Source: CAYLPU01 sp964385635 (lineage in GTDB: Bacteria; Chloroflexota; Anaerolineae; B4-G1). From it: a stretch of DNA of 40,735 bases. The notes under the pieces were generated by a model. It saw only the letters and a program-made list of their open reading frames with translations, was not told the DNA's origin and searched no databases. Location of the stretch: contig CAYLPU010000044.1 of the NCBI GenBank assembly GCA_964385635.1, positions 1-40,735 on the forward strand, given 5' to 3'. Both the position numbers and the translations under genes were made by a program. The stretch's first letter is position 1; each line of letters begins with the position of its first letter. Shown one piece after another: positions 1-7,787 of the stretch.

Positions 1-1628
1 GTCAGCAGGATGTCCAGGTCGCCGTCGTTGTCGTAGTCCCCCCAGGCGACAGAACTACGACGAACGCCCGTCAGCCCGGCCTCGATGTCTGTGAACCCGC
101 CGCAGCACCGGCCTGGAATCACCGCCCCCGCCGTGAACTGCCACTGCGTAGGCGTGAGGGGGTGGGTGCCGGTGATGTTGGCCATCTGGGTCGTGGCGAC
201 GGCGTAGACCAGCTCGCCAGGGAAGAACTGGCGGTTGGGCGTGACCGTGACCACCTCGTCCGCCGTGCTGTGGGTGGCGGTGACCAGCCCCTGCATCATC
301 GAGTGCACGGCCACGGTCTGGCTGGTGACGGTTGTCTCGCTCACCGCCTGGGTATAGGTGACGACCACTGTGCTACCCAACGGGGCCGCCACCGCGTTGC
401 GGGCGGGGTCGATGCCGGTGACGTAAAAGTGCTCCCACTCGTAGGCGCCCACGTCGCAGTTGGCGCCCTGGGGGCGGGGGAAGCCGCGCTGGTCGGTGGC
501 CGATGCGCCGTTGTAGGCGTCCCCCTCGGGGATGGCGTCGAGCGCGGGGCTGCCGGCCAGCAGGGCGTGGGTCTGGGTGCGGCCGCTGTTGTCGGCCAGG
601 GGGCCTAAGCGGGGGTCGAGCGGGCTGCCGGTGGTGCCTACCTGGTCGCCGGTGGCCCCATCGTCCGAGATGAACCCGTCGTCATCAATGCCGATGACGT
701 TGTACCCGCCGGAGTTGATATCGCTCCAAAACTCATCGACGTCTGGGTAATAACCGTCGCTTGGCCATGTGTCAGAGGGATCTAGATCAATGTTGCTGGC
801 CACAATCGAGTTGGTCAGCGTAATCACGCAAGTGCCAGACTCTCCGTTAGCGATAATGCCGCCGTCGTCTATGCTGGCGCTGTTGTCGGTCACGGTGGTG
901 CTGTTGACATCCATGAGAACGTCAACGGCATAGATGCCGCCGCCGTACGCCGCACTGTTGCCGCTGATTGTGCTGGCAGTGATAGATGACTCTGACTCGG
1001 CACCCAGGTACAATCCCCCACCAAAATTGTCATTGGCGTCGTTGCCGCTGACGGTGCTGTTCTCCAGGGTCAGATCGCCGTCGCTGTAAATGCCCGCTCC
1101 AAGCATATCACCGTCGCTGGGGAGGGAGTTGTTAGTGATGGCGCAGTTGGTGATTGTCACCACTGCCGGGTTTACGATGTAAAAACCGGCGCCACCCAGC
1201 CCCGTGTATCCCTCCGTAATGGTCAGCCCGGAGATGGTGACGGTGCCGCTTGTAATATCAAATATGCGGCAGCCGCTGCCTCCGCAGCCGCTGCTCCCGC
1301 CGCCGCTGACGGCCAGCACGTCGGCGCCGGGGCCGGTGATGGTCAGGTCCTGGGTGATTTCCGGCAGCGCGCTTTCCAGGGTGATGGTGAACGGCCCCGT
1401 GCCGGTGAGGTCGAAGGTAATCGTTTCGCCGTCGCCCACGTCGGTGATGGCCTGGCGCAGCGAACCGGAGCCGTTATCGTTGGTGTTGGTGACCTCCTGG
1501 TCGGCCGCGCGGGCCACCGGCGCGGGCATCACGCCCAGTGTCGCCACCAGCAGGGCCAGCGTCAGCCCCAGCCGGGCACACATAGATAAGACAGGCGAGT
1601 CTTTCGTGAGAGAGTTCATACGAGTCAT
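1..1628 (-). CDS. Secreted beta-helix / VCBS-repeat surface protein, C-terminus cut by window edge
   Basis: This open frame runs from an ATG at 1628 leftward to the window edge without a stop (about 542 codons visible). Residues 1 to about 38 form a signal peptide: a charged start, a leucine- and alanine-rich core (GLTLALLVATLGVM), then an AxA-type site before ADQEVTNTND. A beta-helix region follows, rich in short Thr/Ser/Asn repeats such as TLENSTVSGNDA and TASTISGNSA, with a choice-of-anchor-Q-like segment (LGPLADNSGRTQTHAL, RGFPRPQGANCDVGAYE). Next come an Ig-like stretch (DPARNAVAAPLGSTVVVTYT) and, at the edge, an FG-GAP/VCBS repeat start (SVAWGDYDNDGDLDILL). A strong AAGGAGG lies 8 nt before the ATG and a near-consensus promoter lies at 1781-1810. 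It probably acts at the cell surface in adhesion or carbohydrate contact. The exact role is unknown. Confidence 0.85.
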   Translation of the reverse strand, partial: MTRMNSLTKDSPVLSMCARLGLTLALLVATLGVMPAPVARAADQEVTNTNDNGSGSLRQAITDVGDGETITFDLTGTGPFTITLESALPEITQDLTITGPGADVLAVSGGGSSGCGGSGCRIFDITSGTVTISGLTITEGYTGLGGAGFYIVNPAVVTITNCAITNNSLPSDGDMLGAGIYSDGDLTLENSTVSGNDANDNFGGGLYLGAESESSITASTISGNSAAYGGGIYAVDVLMDVNSTTVTDNSASIDDGGIIANGESGTCVITLTNSIVASNIDLDPSDTWPSDGYYPDVDEFWSDINSGGYNVIGIDDDGFISDDGATGDQVGTTGSPLDPRLGPLADNSGRTQTHALLAGSPALDAIPEGDAYNGASATDQRGFPRPQGANCDVGAYEWEHFYVTGIDPARNAVAAPLGSTVVVTYTQAVSETTVTSQTVAVHSMMQGLVTATHSTADEVVTVTPNRQFFPGELVYAVATTQMANITGTHPLTPTQWQFTAGAVIPGRCCGGFTDIEAGLTGVRRSSVAWGDYDNDGDLDILL

Positions 1629-1643
1629 GAGATTTGCCTCCTT

Positions 1644-1674
1644 GTGCAATAGGTTTGCTCGTGCAATAGGTTTG
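1644..1674. repeat. Tandem direct repeat in the leader of the surface-protein gene
   Basis: Two identical 14-bp copies of GTGCAATAGGTTTG at 1644-1657 and 1661-1674 are separated by CTC (period 17). They lie between the predicted promoter and the ribosome binding site of the minus-strand gene, so they are transcribed. They could be an operator or simply a tandem duplication. Confidence 0.6.
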
Positions 1675-1780
1675 TAAGGGTGTGGGTCTCAGGGGTAGTG
1701 ACCGTACACTCAGAGCGGTCAGGTGGGCCGTTCTGCATCTCCGCGTTGCACGATTCTTCCCCATTTGAAACACACCCTAT

Positions 1781-1810
1781 AGTATACCAGTTTTGGGGGG
1801 GGCGTGTCAA
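1781..1810 (-). promoter_or_regulatory. Sigma70-type promoter of the surface-protein gene
   Basis: On the minus strand TTGACA (1810-1805) is followed by an 18-bp C-rich spacer and TATACT (1786-1781). This gives a leader of roughly 145 nt to the ATG at 1628. Confidence 0.7.
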
Positions 1811-1867
1811 TAGTGCAAAGATACCTAATTTGGCAATTGGCTCTGAGACGCGTTTACCATGTCACGT

Positions 1868-2027
1868 AGGGCAATCGCTTTTATCCTGATCTCTGGCCCA
1901 TTTGTCATTCTGAGCGACCGTAGGGAGCGAAGAATCTCAATTTCGCCGCGCAAAGGGGAGATTCTTCGTCGCTTCGCTCCTCAGAATGACAGTTTGGAGC
2001 GACTCAAAACATAAAAGCGATTGCCCT
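1868..2027. mobile_element. MITE-like element with 17-bp terminal inverted repeats
   Basis: AGGGCAATCGCTTTTAT at 1868-1884 is matched perfectly in reverse complement at 2011-2027. Nested inside is a second palindrome (1903-1991) whose outer arms are TGTCATTCTGAG and CTCAGAATGACA. The 160-bp unit has no coding capacity and no obvious target-site duplication. It resembles a non-autonomous transposon or a repeat inserted into another repeat. Confidence 0.6.
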
Positions 2028-2067
2028 GTCCTGTCATGCCCTGCCCTGTCATGCCCTGCCCTGTCCT
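2023..2067. repeat. Three 15-bp tandem units
   Basis: Three consecutive 15-mers of the type GCCCTGCCCTGTCAT lie at 2023-2037, 2038-2052 and 2053-2067, differing by one or two bases. They directly follow the MITE-like element. Confidence 0.7.
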
Positions 2068-2072
2068 GCCGT

Positions 2073-2173
2073 GTCATGCCGAGCGACCGGAGGGAGTCGA
2101 GGAATCTCCTGCCGCCGGGTGTAGCGAGATTCCTCGACTTCACTTCGCTGCGCTCCGTTCCGCTCGGAATGAC
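2073..2173. repeat. Imperfect palindrome related to the core of the MITE-like element
   Basis: The arms GTCATGCCGAGCGACCGGAG and GCTCCGTTCCGCTCGGAATGAC, together with inner arms GTCGAGGAATCTC and GAGATTCCTCGAC, form a long imperfect palindrome. The layout and the words GAGCGACCG and GAATCTC match the palindrome at 1903-1991, so the two are members of one repeat family. Confidence 0.65.
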
Positions 2174-2212
2174 GTGATAGTCACTGCCTCCCAAACCCGG
2201 CCTGACCTTCCT

Positions 2213-2241
2213 TTGTCTGGTAAGGTAATGTGCGGTATAAT
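2213..2241 (+). promoter_or_regulatory. Promoter of clpC
   Basis: TTGTCT (2213-2218), a 17-bp spacer and a perfect TATAAT (2236-2241). The transcript would start near 2248, so the heptamer array at 2270-2339 would be part of the clpC leader. No CIRCE-type operator is visible. Confidence 0.65.
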
Positions 2242-2269
2242 CTACATAGGCACACATGCTTCAAGTCTC

Positions 2270-2339
2270 ACGTTTGACGTTTGACGTTTGACGTTTGACG
2301 TTTGACGTTTGACGTTTGACGTTTCACGTTTGACGTTTC
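2270..2339. repeat. Heptamer tandem array (ACGTTTG)x10 in the clpC leader
   Basis: Ten uninterrupted 7-bp units. Units 1-7 and 9 read ACGTTTG, and units 8 and 10 read ACGTTTC. The array lies between the clpC promoter and its ribosome binding site, a place where copy-number change could alter expression. Confidence 0.9.
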
Positions 2340-2372
2340 ACGACTGTATGGTTGAAGGGAGGCTATTAGACC

Positions 2373-4859
2373 ATGATGAGATTAGACCGTTTCACCGAGC
2401 GCGCGCAGGACGCGGCCCAACGGGCGGTCGAGGTCATGACGCGTTATGGGCATACGCAGGTTGACATTGAGCACATCCTGGTGGCGCTGCTCGAACAGCC
2501 GGAGGGTGTGATTCCGCAGATTCTGGAACGGCTGGGGGCGGACGTAGACCACGTGCAACAACGCCTCGACGACGTGCTGAAAGCCAGCCCCAAGGCGGGT
2601 GTCTACGGCGGCGGCGGCGTGGGGCAGGTCTTCATCACTCCGCGCGTAAAGCGCGTGCTCGACCGGGCCAACGATGAGGCGAATCGGCTCAAGGATGATT
2701 ACATCTCGACCGAGCACATCTTCCTGTCCATCGCCAGCGAGCGCAATGCCCCTGTGGCCCGTATCCTGCGCGAAAGTGGCGTGACCAAAGACCGCATCTA
2801 CGGGGTCATCAAAGACGTTCGCGGCGGACAGCGCGTGACCGACCGCAAGGCGGAGGCACGCTATCGCATCCTGGACAAATTCAGCCGCGACCTGACACAG
2901 ATGGCGCGCGAGGGCAAACTGGACCCGGTCATCGGGCGGGACGACGAGATTCTGCGCGTAATCCAGGTTCTCAGCCGCCGTACCAAGAGCAATCCTGTTC
3001 TCATCGGCGAGGCAGGGGTGGGCAAGACAGCCATCGTCGAGGGGCTGGCTCGCAAGATCGCTAGCGATGACGTGCCGGAGATCCTCAAGGGGAAACGGGT
3101 GGTGCAACTTGACCTGGCTGCGATGGTCGCCGGCTCTCGCTTCCGGGGGGAGTTCGAGGAGCGGTTGAAGGGGGCCATCGAGGAGATTCAACGTTCTGAG
3201 GGTGAGATCGTTCTTTTCATTGACGAACTGCACAACGTCGTCGGCGCGGGGTCTGGCATGGGAGCGCTCGATGCCTCCAGCATGATGAAACCGGCCCTGG
3301 CTCGGGGCGAGTTACAGTGCGTTGGTGCGACGACCCTGGACGAATACCGCCAGTACATTGAGCGCGATAGTGCGTTGGAGCGGCGTTTGGCCCCTGTCTT
3401 TGTCGAGGAACCGACGGTCGAGGAGACAATTGAGATGTTGCGCGGGTTGCGCGACCGGTACGAGGCCCATCACAAGGTGAGCATCTCCGACGAATCTATC
3501 GTGGCTGCGGCGCGTCTTTCACATCGTTACGTCACGGACCGGCACTTGCCCGACAAGGCGATTGACCTGATGGACGAGGCGGCGGCTAAACTGCGGGTCG
3601 CGCTCTACACGCTTCCTCCTGATTTGAAGGCCATGCAGGCGGAACTCCAACGGCTCCAGACCGAGGTCGAGGCGGCCAGCGCGGTGGAGGACTACAAACG
3701 GGCCGCCGAACTGAAGTCGGAGCGCATCAATCTCCAGGCGGAATTCAATCTCCAGCGCGAAATGTGGCAGCAAGAACATCAACTGGATGAGACGATTGGG
3801 GAGGAAGACATCGCCGGGGTGGTGGCGAGTTGGACCGGCATCCCAGTCACGCAGATGATGGAGACAGAGGCGGAGAAACTGTTGCGCATGGAGGACGCGC
3901 TGCACGAGCGCATCATCGGGCAGGATGAGGCCGTGGCCGCCGTCTCCGACGCCATCCGTCGTGCCCGCTCGGGCCTCAAGGACCCCCGCCGCCCGGTTGG
4001 CAGTTTCATCTTCCTGGGTTCTTCTGGCGTGGGCAAGACCGAACTGGCCAAGGCGCTGGCCTGGTTTCTCTTCGACGATGAAGAGGCTTTGTTGCGTATT
4101 GACATGAGCGAGTACCGGGAGCACCACACCGCCAGTCGCCTTTTTGGCGCGCCGCCCGGTTACATCGGCTATGAAAAGGGTGGGCAATTGACCGAGGCGG
4201 TGCGACGACGGCCCTATCGCGTCATTCTGTTCGATGAGATCGAGAAAGCGCATCCAGATGTGTTGAACACGCTGTTGCAGATTATGGACGATGGCCGGCT
4301 GACCGACGGGCAAGGCCACGTCGTGGACTTCCGCAACACAGTCGTGATTATGACCTCGAACGTGGGGACCGAGTATGCGCACGCGGGTGGGGCGCTCGGC
4401 TTCCGGCAGGTTGGCGGGGATGGCCGTGACGAGGATGAGAGCCAGCGCGAGATTGAGAAGGAACTCAAGAAAACTTTCCGGCCCGAATTTTTCAACCGCG
4501 TGGACGAGATCATCATCTTCAACAATCTCGCGCTTGAAGATGTGGAGCGCATTGTGGGCCTGCAGATGGGAGAGATCGCCATCCGGTTGGCGGATCAGGG
4601 ATTGAGTGTCGAACTGACGGACGCGGCCCGCAGTTGGCTGGCCCGCCAGGGATTTGATTCGCAGTTTGGCGCTCGGCCGTTGCGCCGTGCTCTACAGAGG
4701 TACGTGGAGAGTCCTCTCAGCATAAGATTGCTGCGCGGCGACTTTGAGAGGGGCGACCTGGTTGCCGTTGATGCAGGAGAAGAAGGGCTGACTTTCGAGC
4801 GGCGACCAGGACAGAGCGACGCGGGTGCTGAACTAGCGGCCAAGGCTGTGCCGGAGTAA
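2373..4859 (+). CDS. clpC: ATP-dependent Clp protease ATPase subunit ClpC
   Basis: This is an 828-residue HSP100/AAA+ unfoldase that would feed substrates to the ClpP peptidase in the cytoplasm. An N-terminal double Clp_N repeat (about 5-145) is followed by AAA+ domain 1 with Walker A GEAGVGKT near 212 and LFIDELHN. Next come a UVR/coiled middle region (DYKRAAELKSERINLQ, near 440), AAA+ domain 2 with GSSGVGKT (549-556) and ILFDEIEKAH, and the C-terminal D2-small domain ending FGARPLRRALQRYVE. Length and layout match ClpC. The UVR motif separates it from ClpB and ClpA. AAGGGAGG at 2355-2362 supports the ATG at 2373; an ATG one codon later is also possible. The gene stands alone and converges on degV with a gap of only 6 bp. 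The ClpP partner is not in the window. Confidence 0.95.
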   Translation: MMRLDRFTERAQDAAQRAVEVMTRYGHTQVDIEHILVALLEQPEGVIPQILERLGADVDHVQQRLDDVLKASPKAGVYGGGGVGQVFITPRVKRVLDRANDEANRLKDDYISTEHIFLSIASERNAPVARILRESGVTKDRIYGVIKDVRGGQRVTDRKAEARYRILDKFSRDLTQMAREGKLDPVIGRDDEILRVIQVLSRRTKSNPVLIGEAGVGKTAIVEGLARKIASDDVPEILKGKRVVQLDLAAMVAGSRFRGEFEERLKGAIEEIQRSEGEIVLFIDELHNVVGAGSGMGALDASSMMKPALARGELQCVGATTLDEYRQYIERDSALERRLAPVFVEEPTVEETIEMLRGLRDRYEAHHKVSISDESIVAAARLSHRYVTDRHLPDKAIDLMDEAAAKLRVALYTLPPDLKAMQAELQRLQTEVEAASAVEDYKRAAELKSERINLQAEFNLQREMWQQEHQLDETIGEEDIAGVVASWTGIPVTQMMETEAEKLLRMEDALHERIIGQDEAVAAVSDAIRRARSGLKDPRRPVGSFIFLGSSGVGKTELAKALAWFLFDDEEALLRIDMSEYREHHTASRLFGAPPGYIGYEKGGQLTEAVRRRPYRVILFDEIEKAHPDVLNTLLQIMDDGRLTDGQGHVVDFRNTVVIMTSNVGTEYAHAGGALGFRQVGGDGRDEDESQREIEKELKKTFRPEFFNRVDEIIIFNNLALEDVERIVGLQMGEIAIRLADQGLSVELTDAARSWLARQGFDSQFGARPLRRALQRYVESPLSIRLLRGDFERGDLVAVDAGEEGLTFERRPGQSDAGAELAAKAVPE

Positions 4860-4865
4860 GCGGCG

Positions 4866-5717
4866 CTACGTCGGAAAGAAACTCACACCCACCGTCCCTG
4901 GTCCAGAGTGAACGGCGAGCGCGGGTGAGAGTTCGGTCACAATTGTCTCTGTGCACTCGAATCTGGCCGTGACCAGCGGCTGCAATTTCTCCACATGCTC
5001 CAGCGCCGCCACGTGCATGAACGCGATCTTGATACGCGTATTCTCTCCGGCCTGCTGCTGCATCAACTCGACCATCCGGCGGTAGGCTTTGCGCCGGCTG
5101 CGGGCCGTGCCCAGTGCCACGATGACCCCATCCTGCATCCCAATCAGTGGCTTGATGTTGAGGAGTGAAGCGACCAGGTGTTTGGCTCTGCCGATGCGAC
5201 CGCCCATGTAGAGGTAGCGCAGTGTGTCGGCGGTCTGGAGCATCATGCCCTTTTGCGCCACCTCGCGAGCCCGCTGGACAACTCCATCGAGGCTGAGCCC
5301 AGCCAGCGCGGCTCGGGCCGCCTCAATAGCGGCCCACCCGTGCGACATCGCCACCTGCAATGTGTCCACTACTTCTACCCGGACCTCGGGACACTGTATT
5401 TTGAACAAGTCCACGGCAGCCAGGCACGATTGATAAGCGCCGCTGCCCTTTGAGGTCATAGTGAGCGCGACGATTTCCTTCGCCTGCTCCGTGAGGCGCT
5501 TCAGGCCAATCATGTAGTCGCCAGGAGAGGGATTGGACGTTGTGGGTAACCGGGTCGCTTGGACCAGCCATCTGGCGAACTCCCGTGGTTTGACGTCCAC
5601 CATGTCGCGCAGTGTCTCCAGCCCGCGATGGACGTAGTAGGGCACGATCTCTATGTCCAACTGTCGGGCCAACTTCTCGGGGATGCTAGCGGTCGTATCT
5701 GTTAGAACTCCAATCAT
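4866..5717 (-). CDS. degV: DegV family protein (fatty-acid binding)
   Basis: This protein of about 283 residues starts MIGVLTDTTASIPEKLA. It belongs to the DegV/EDD-fold family, which binds fatty acids and, in Firmicutes FakB proteins, presents them to a fatty-acid kinase. Family signatures are the N-terminal DTTAS, TSNPSPGDY, the serine segment TMTSKGSGAYQS, VVDT near the middle and the MGGRIGRAKHLVASLLNIKP stretch. The frame is open further upstream to 5786, but that extension is basic and unlike DegV, and the ATG at 5717 begins the conserved first strand. Its own promoter (5871-5899) and a leader of about 145 nt suggest independent regulation. No FakA-like kinase is in the window. Its 3' end abuts the clpC end, so the two messages may overlap antisense. 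Confidence 0.9.
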   Translation of the reverse strand: MIGVLTDTTASIPEKLARQLDIEIVPYYVHRGLETLRDMVDVKPREFARWLVQATRLPTTSNPSPGDYMIGLKRLTEQAKEIVALTMTSKGSGAYQSCLAAVDLFKIQCPEVRVEVVDTLQVAMSHGWAAIEAARAALAGLSLDGVVQRAREVAQKGMMLQTADTLRYLYMGGRIGRAKHLVASLLNIKPLIGMQDGVIVALGTARSRRKAYRRMVELMQQQAGENTRIKIAFMHVAALEHVEKLQPLVTARFECTETIVTELSPALAVHSGPGTVGVSFFPT

Positions 5718-5816
5718 TTGGGAAACCTGTCCTCTCTTCGGGCTGCTCCTGTCGCTATGACGAGACCAAATGTGGGAAGTTGGCATTCCCAGGTGCGGCT
5801 CCGTTCGGCACTGCGG

Positions 5817-5835
5817 GACAAGATACCATCTTGTC
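5817..5835 (-). promoter_or_regulatory. Perfect palindrome in the degV leader
   Basis: GACAAGAT-ACC-ATCTTGTC is a perfect 8-bp inverted repeat with a 3-nt centre, 36-54 bp downstream of the degV -10 box. It has the size of a regulator binding site. As RNA it would form a hairpin but has no U tract. Operator versus RNA hairpin cannot be told apart here. Confidence 0.45.
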
Positions 5836-5870
5836 CTACGTTAGTTGCGGTTGGAGGCCGCACTATATCT

Positions 5871-5899
5871 ATTATAAACCTATCGTTGATGGACGTCAA
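5871..5899 (-). promoter_or_regulatory. Promoter of degV
   Basis: On the minus strand TTGACG (5899-5894), a 17-bp spacer and a perfect TATAAT (5876-5871), just past the stop of the upstream membrane-protein gene. Confidence 0.7.
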
Positions 5900-5903
5900 C
5901 ATG

Positions 5904-7208
5904 TCAACGTAGCAGGCGGCGCAGCAGTTCGACGTATTGTGCCTGCCAGGGCTGGCCGTGGAAATTCGGGTACATCCACAACACGCCCCAGAAGTGCATC
6001 AGCACGCTGACGACGATGAGCACCTTGCCCCACCAGCGCAACCTGCCGCCTGTCTCCAGCGCTACCAACAGTATCCCCAGCGGCATCCAATCTAGCGCAA
6101 AGCGGTAGCCGAACTGGTAGGAGCCGGTGTTGAAATAGAGTAACGATGGGTACTGCGCGAGCGCGATGGAAAGCCATAGCCCCAGGCGTAGGACCCTCAC
6201 CCTACTCCCCCCCCTCATCCCCCCCATTGGGGGGGAAAGAGGGGGGGAGAGTGCCAGCAACAGCGCCGGGCACGTGAGCAGCAATCCCATCCCCCACGGA
6301 TCGGGCTCAATATTGAGGGGGGCCAGCGAGATGAGTGGGGGCCGGATCAGCAGCGTGTACAGGTTTTCCGGCAGGAAGTGGACGCTGAACTGGCCCCAGG
6401 TTGCCTGGCGCTCCAGCAGCGCACCCGGGCTGTCCATCCAGCGGTAGCCGAACTCGAGGGGATCACCAAAGCGTGCCCAGTTGTAGGCCGCCTGTCCCAG
6501 CAGCGCGGGGGCTATCCCCAGAGCGAGCAAGAGCAAGAAGCGTGCAGCGTGACTGATTTTTCTGTTTTTTTGCAGGCCCAGCGCCAGCGTGAGAGGGAGG
6601 GCCAACAGCACGGGTGCACGGGCCAGGAATCCCAGTCCCAGCCACAGTCCCGCCAGGGCAGGCCGGTTTTCCCCCAGCACCTCCAGCGTGTAGAGGCACA
6701 CACAGGTGATAGCCGCCACGTGGGCCGTGTACCATACCGAGCCTAACGTGGCGCAGTACCATAGTGGTGTTCCTAGTCCCAGCAGCATGGATAACCAAAG
6801 TTTAAAGCCCAAAGCCGAAAGCCCAAATCCCGAATCCCCAATCGCATCTCCCAGGCGCGTCAGTACTGTGTAGAAAAGTGATACGTTGGTGGCGCCCAGG
6901 ATGACGCTGAAGGCGATGTCGGAGACGGCCAGCCCACGGAGCGCGACCAGCGGCAGCATCAGCAACGCCGGGAGCGGTGGGAACGAGACGTACCAATGGT
7001 TTTCGAAGGGAGTCAGGTCGTAGGGTGGGGCGGGGACGTGGATCAGGTCAAGACGGCCGTGGAGGAACGCTTCGGCCAGGTAGACGAAGTGCGGGGCCAA
7101 CGAGTGACGGTTCAATGAGACGCCAGCGGTGAGGCCGTAGATGGCGAGGGAAACGACGAATAGACGGAGGGGGATGGAGTGGTACAGGCGACGAAGCAAC
7201 GTGGCCAT
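5904..7208 (-). CDS. Polytopic membrane protein, possible glycosyltransferase (GT39/87-like)
   Basis: This 434-residue protein has about ten hydrophobic segments. The N-terminal region reads like PMT/ArnT-type lipid-linked sugar transferases: one membrane span, then an extracytoplasmic loop with HFVYLAEAFLHGRLDL and SFPPLPALLMLPL. Specific family membership is not certain. Its ATG overlaps the preceding stop by one base (TGATG), indicating translational coupling with the zinc-ribbon gene. It is the last gene of the operon starting at 9717. Two repeat-derived stretches are embedded in frame: a heptamer-repeat segment at about residues 122-138 (DSGFGLSALGFKL) and a proline/glycine-rich segment at about 315-337 (LSPPLSPPMGGMRGGS). 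Both fall where the sequence looks like a loop. Confidence 0.75.
   Translation of the reverse strand: MATLLRRLYHSIPLRLFVVSLAIYGLTAGVSLNRHSLAPHFVYLAEAFLHGRLDLIHVPAPPYDLTPFENHWYVSFPPLPALLMLPLVALRGLAVSDIAFSVILGATNVSLFYTVLTRLGDAIGDSGFGLSALGFKLWLSMLLGLGTPLWYCATLGSVWYTAHVAAITCVCLYTLEVLGENRPALAGLWLGLGFLARAPVLLALPLTLALGLQKNRKISHAARFLLLLALGIAPALLGQAAYNWARFGDPLEFGYRWMDSPGALLERQATWGQFSVHFLPENLYTLLIRPPLISLAPLNIEPDPWGMGLLLTCPALLLALSPPLSPPMGGMRGGSRVRVLRLGLWLSIALAQYPSLLYFNTGSYQFGYRFALDWMPLGILLVALETGGRLRWWGKVLIVVSVLMHFWGVLWMYPNFHGQPWQAQYVELLRRLLR
6196..6262. repeat. C/G-tract palindrome inserted in frame in the membrane-protein gene
   Basis: Runs of C and G (CTCCCCCCCC, CCCCCCATTGGGGGGG, GAGGGGGGGAG) form an imperfect palindrome that is translated as LSPPLSPPMGGMRGGS. 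It resembles the C/G-rich repeat inside brxF at 19905-19940. Confidence 0.6.
6795..6842. repeat. In-frame heptamer repeat
   Basis: On the minus strand degenerate 7-mers follow one another (GATTGGG GATTCGG GATTTGG GCTTTCG GCTTTGG GCTTTAA). Multiples of three units keep the frame of the membrane-protein gene. Confidence 0.65.
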
Positions 7209-7780
7209 CAGTAGGGGTGGGGGTTGGGGATGCTTCTCGTCGTGATCGCCAGGGCGATGATGACCATGGCGATGACGAGGGCGACGATGGTAATGGTCAC
7301 GGCGACGATGAAACGTTCCTGGCGCTCACATTCGGCCTGCGCCCGTGCCAGCGCCTCACGGCGGTCTCTCTCGACAGCCCACATCTCCGCCATCCGGGCC
7401 TGTGACGCTGCTTCCTCCTGAGCCTTGAGGGCAGGCGCTTCCTCGCGTACCTGGCGTAGCCAGTCGGCGGTCGTTCCTGTCACGCGGGCGAACAGCGATT
7501 CCAGAATCTCCAGTTCCTGCCCGCAGACCAGGCACTTGTGCGCAAGCAGTGGGTTGGGAGCGCCGCAAGCCGGGCACCTGCGGACCAGGTCAGCGCCGCA
7601 GGAGGGGCATTGGTGGGCATCAGGGTCAAACGCCGCTCCGCACACAGGGCACATGCGTCCAGACGGGACGTAGGCGACGTGGCAGTAATTGCAGACGAGG
7701 CTGCCGTCGGGACCGGCGGTGAAGGAGGAACTGTTGCAGCCTGGGCATTTCAGGGATGGGGTGTCTGAGGTCTCTTTCAT
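7208..7780 (-). CDS. Zinc-ribbon protein with C-terminal membrane anchor
   Basis: This 190-residue protein carries four CxxC-based half-ribbons in its first 95 residues (CPGCN...CNYC, CPVCG...CPSCG, CPACG...CLVCG). This is the double-zinc-ribbon (DZANK-like) arrangement. A charged, Ala/Glu/Arg-rich helical region (about 110-155, probably coiled) is followed by one strongly hydrophobic segment (VAVTITIVALVIAMVIIALAI) and a short tail. A tail-anchored protein with cytoplasmic zinc ribbons is the simplest model. The ligand or partner is unknown. It lies between two large membrane proteins (7-nt gap upstream, 1-nt overlap downstream), so it is probably made with them. Confidence 0.8.
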   Translation of the reverse strand: MKETSDTPSLKCPGCNSSSFTAGPDGSLVCNYCHVAYVPSGRMCPVCGAAFDPDAHQCPSCGADLVRRCPACGAPNPLLAHKCLVCGQELEILESLFARVTGTTADWLRQVREEAPALKAQEEAASQARMAEMWAVERDRREALARAQAECERQERFIVAVTITIVALVIAMVIIALAITTRSIPNPHPY

Positions 7781-7787
7781 CTCGCTA

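Noticed and set aside
2270..2339. Regular repeats that might be a CRISPR array
   Set aside because: The 7-bp units are contiguous with no spacers and no cas genes are near, so it is a tandem array.
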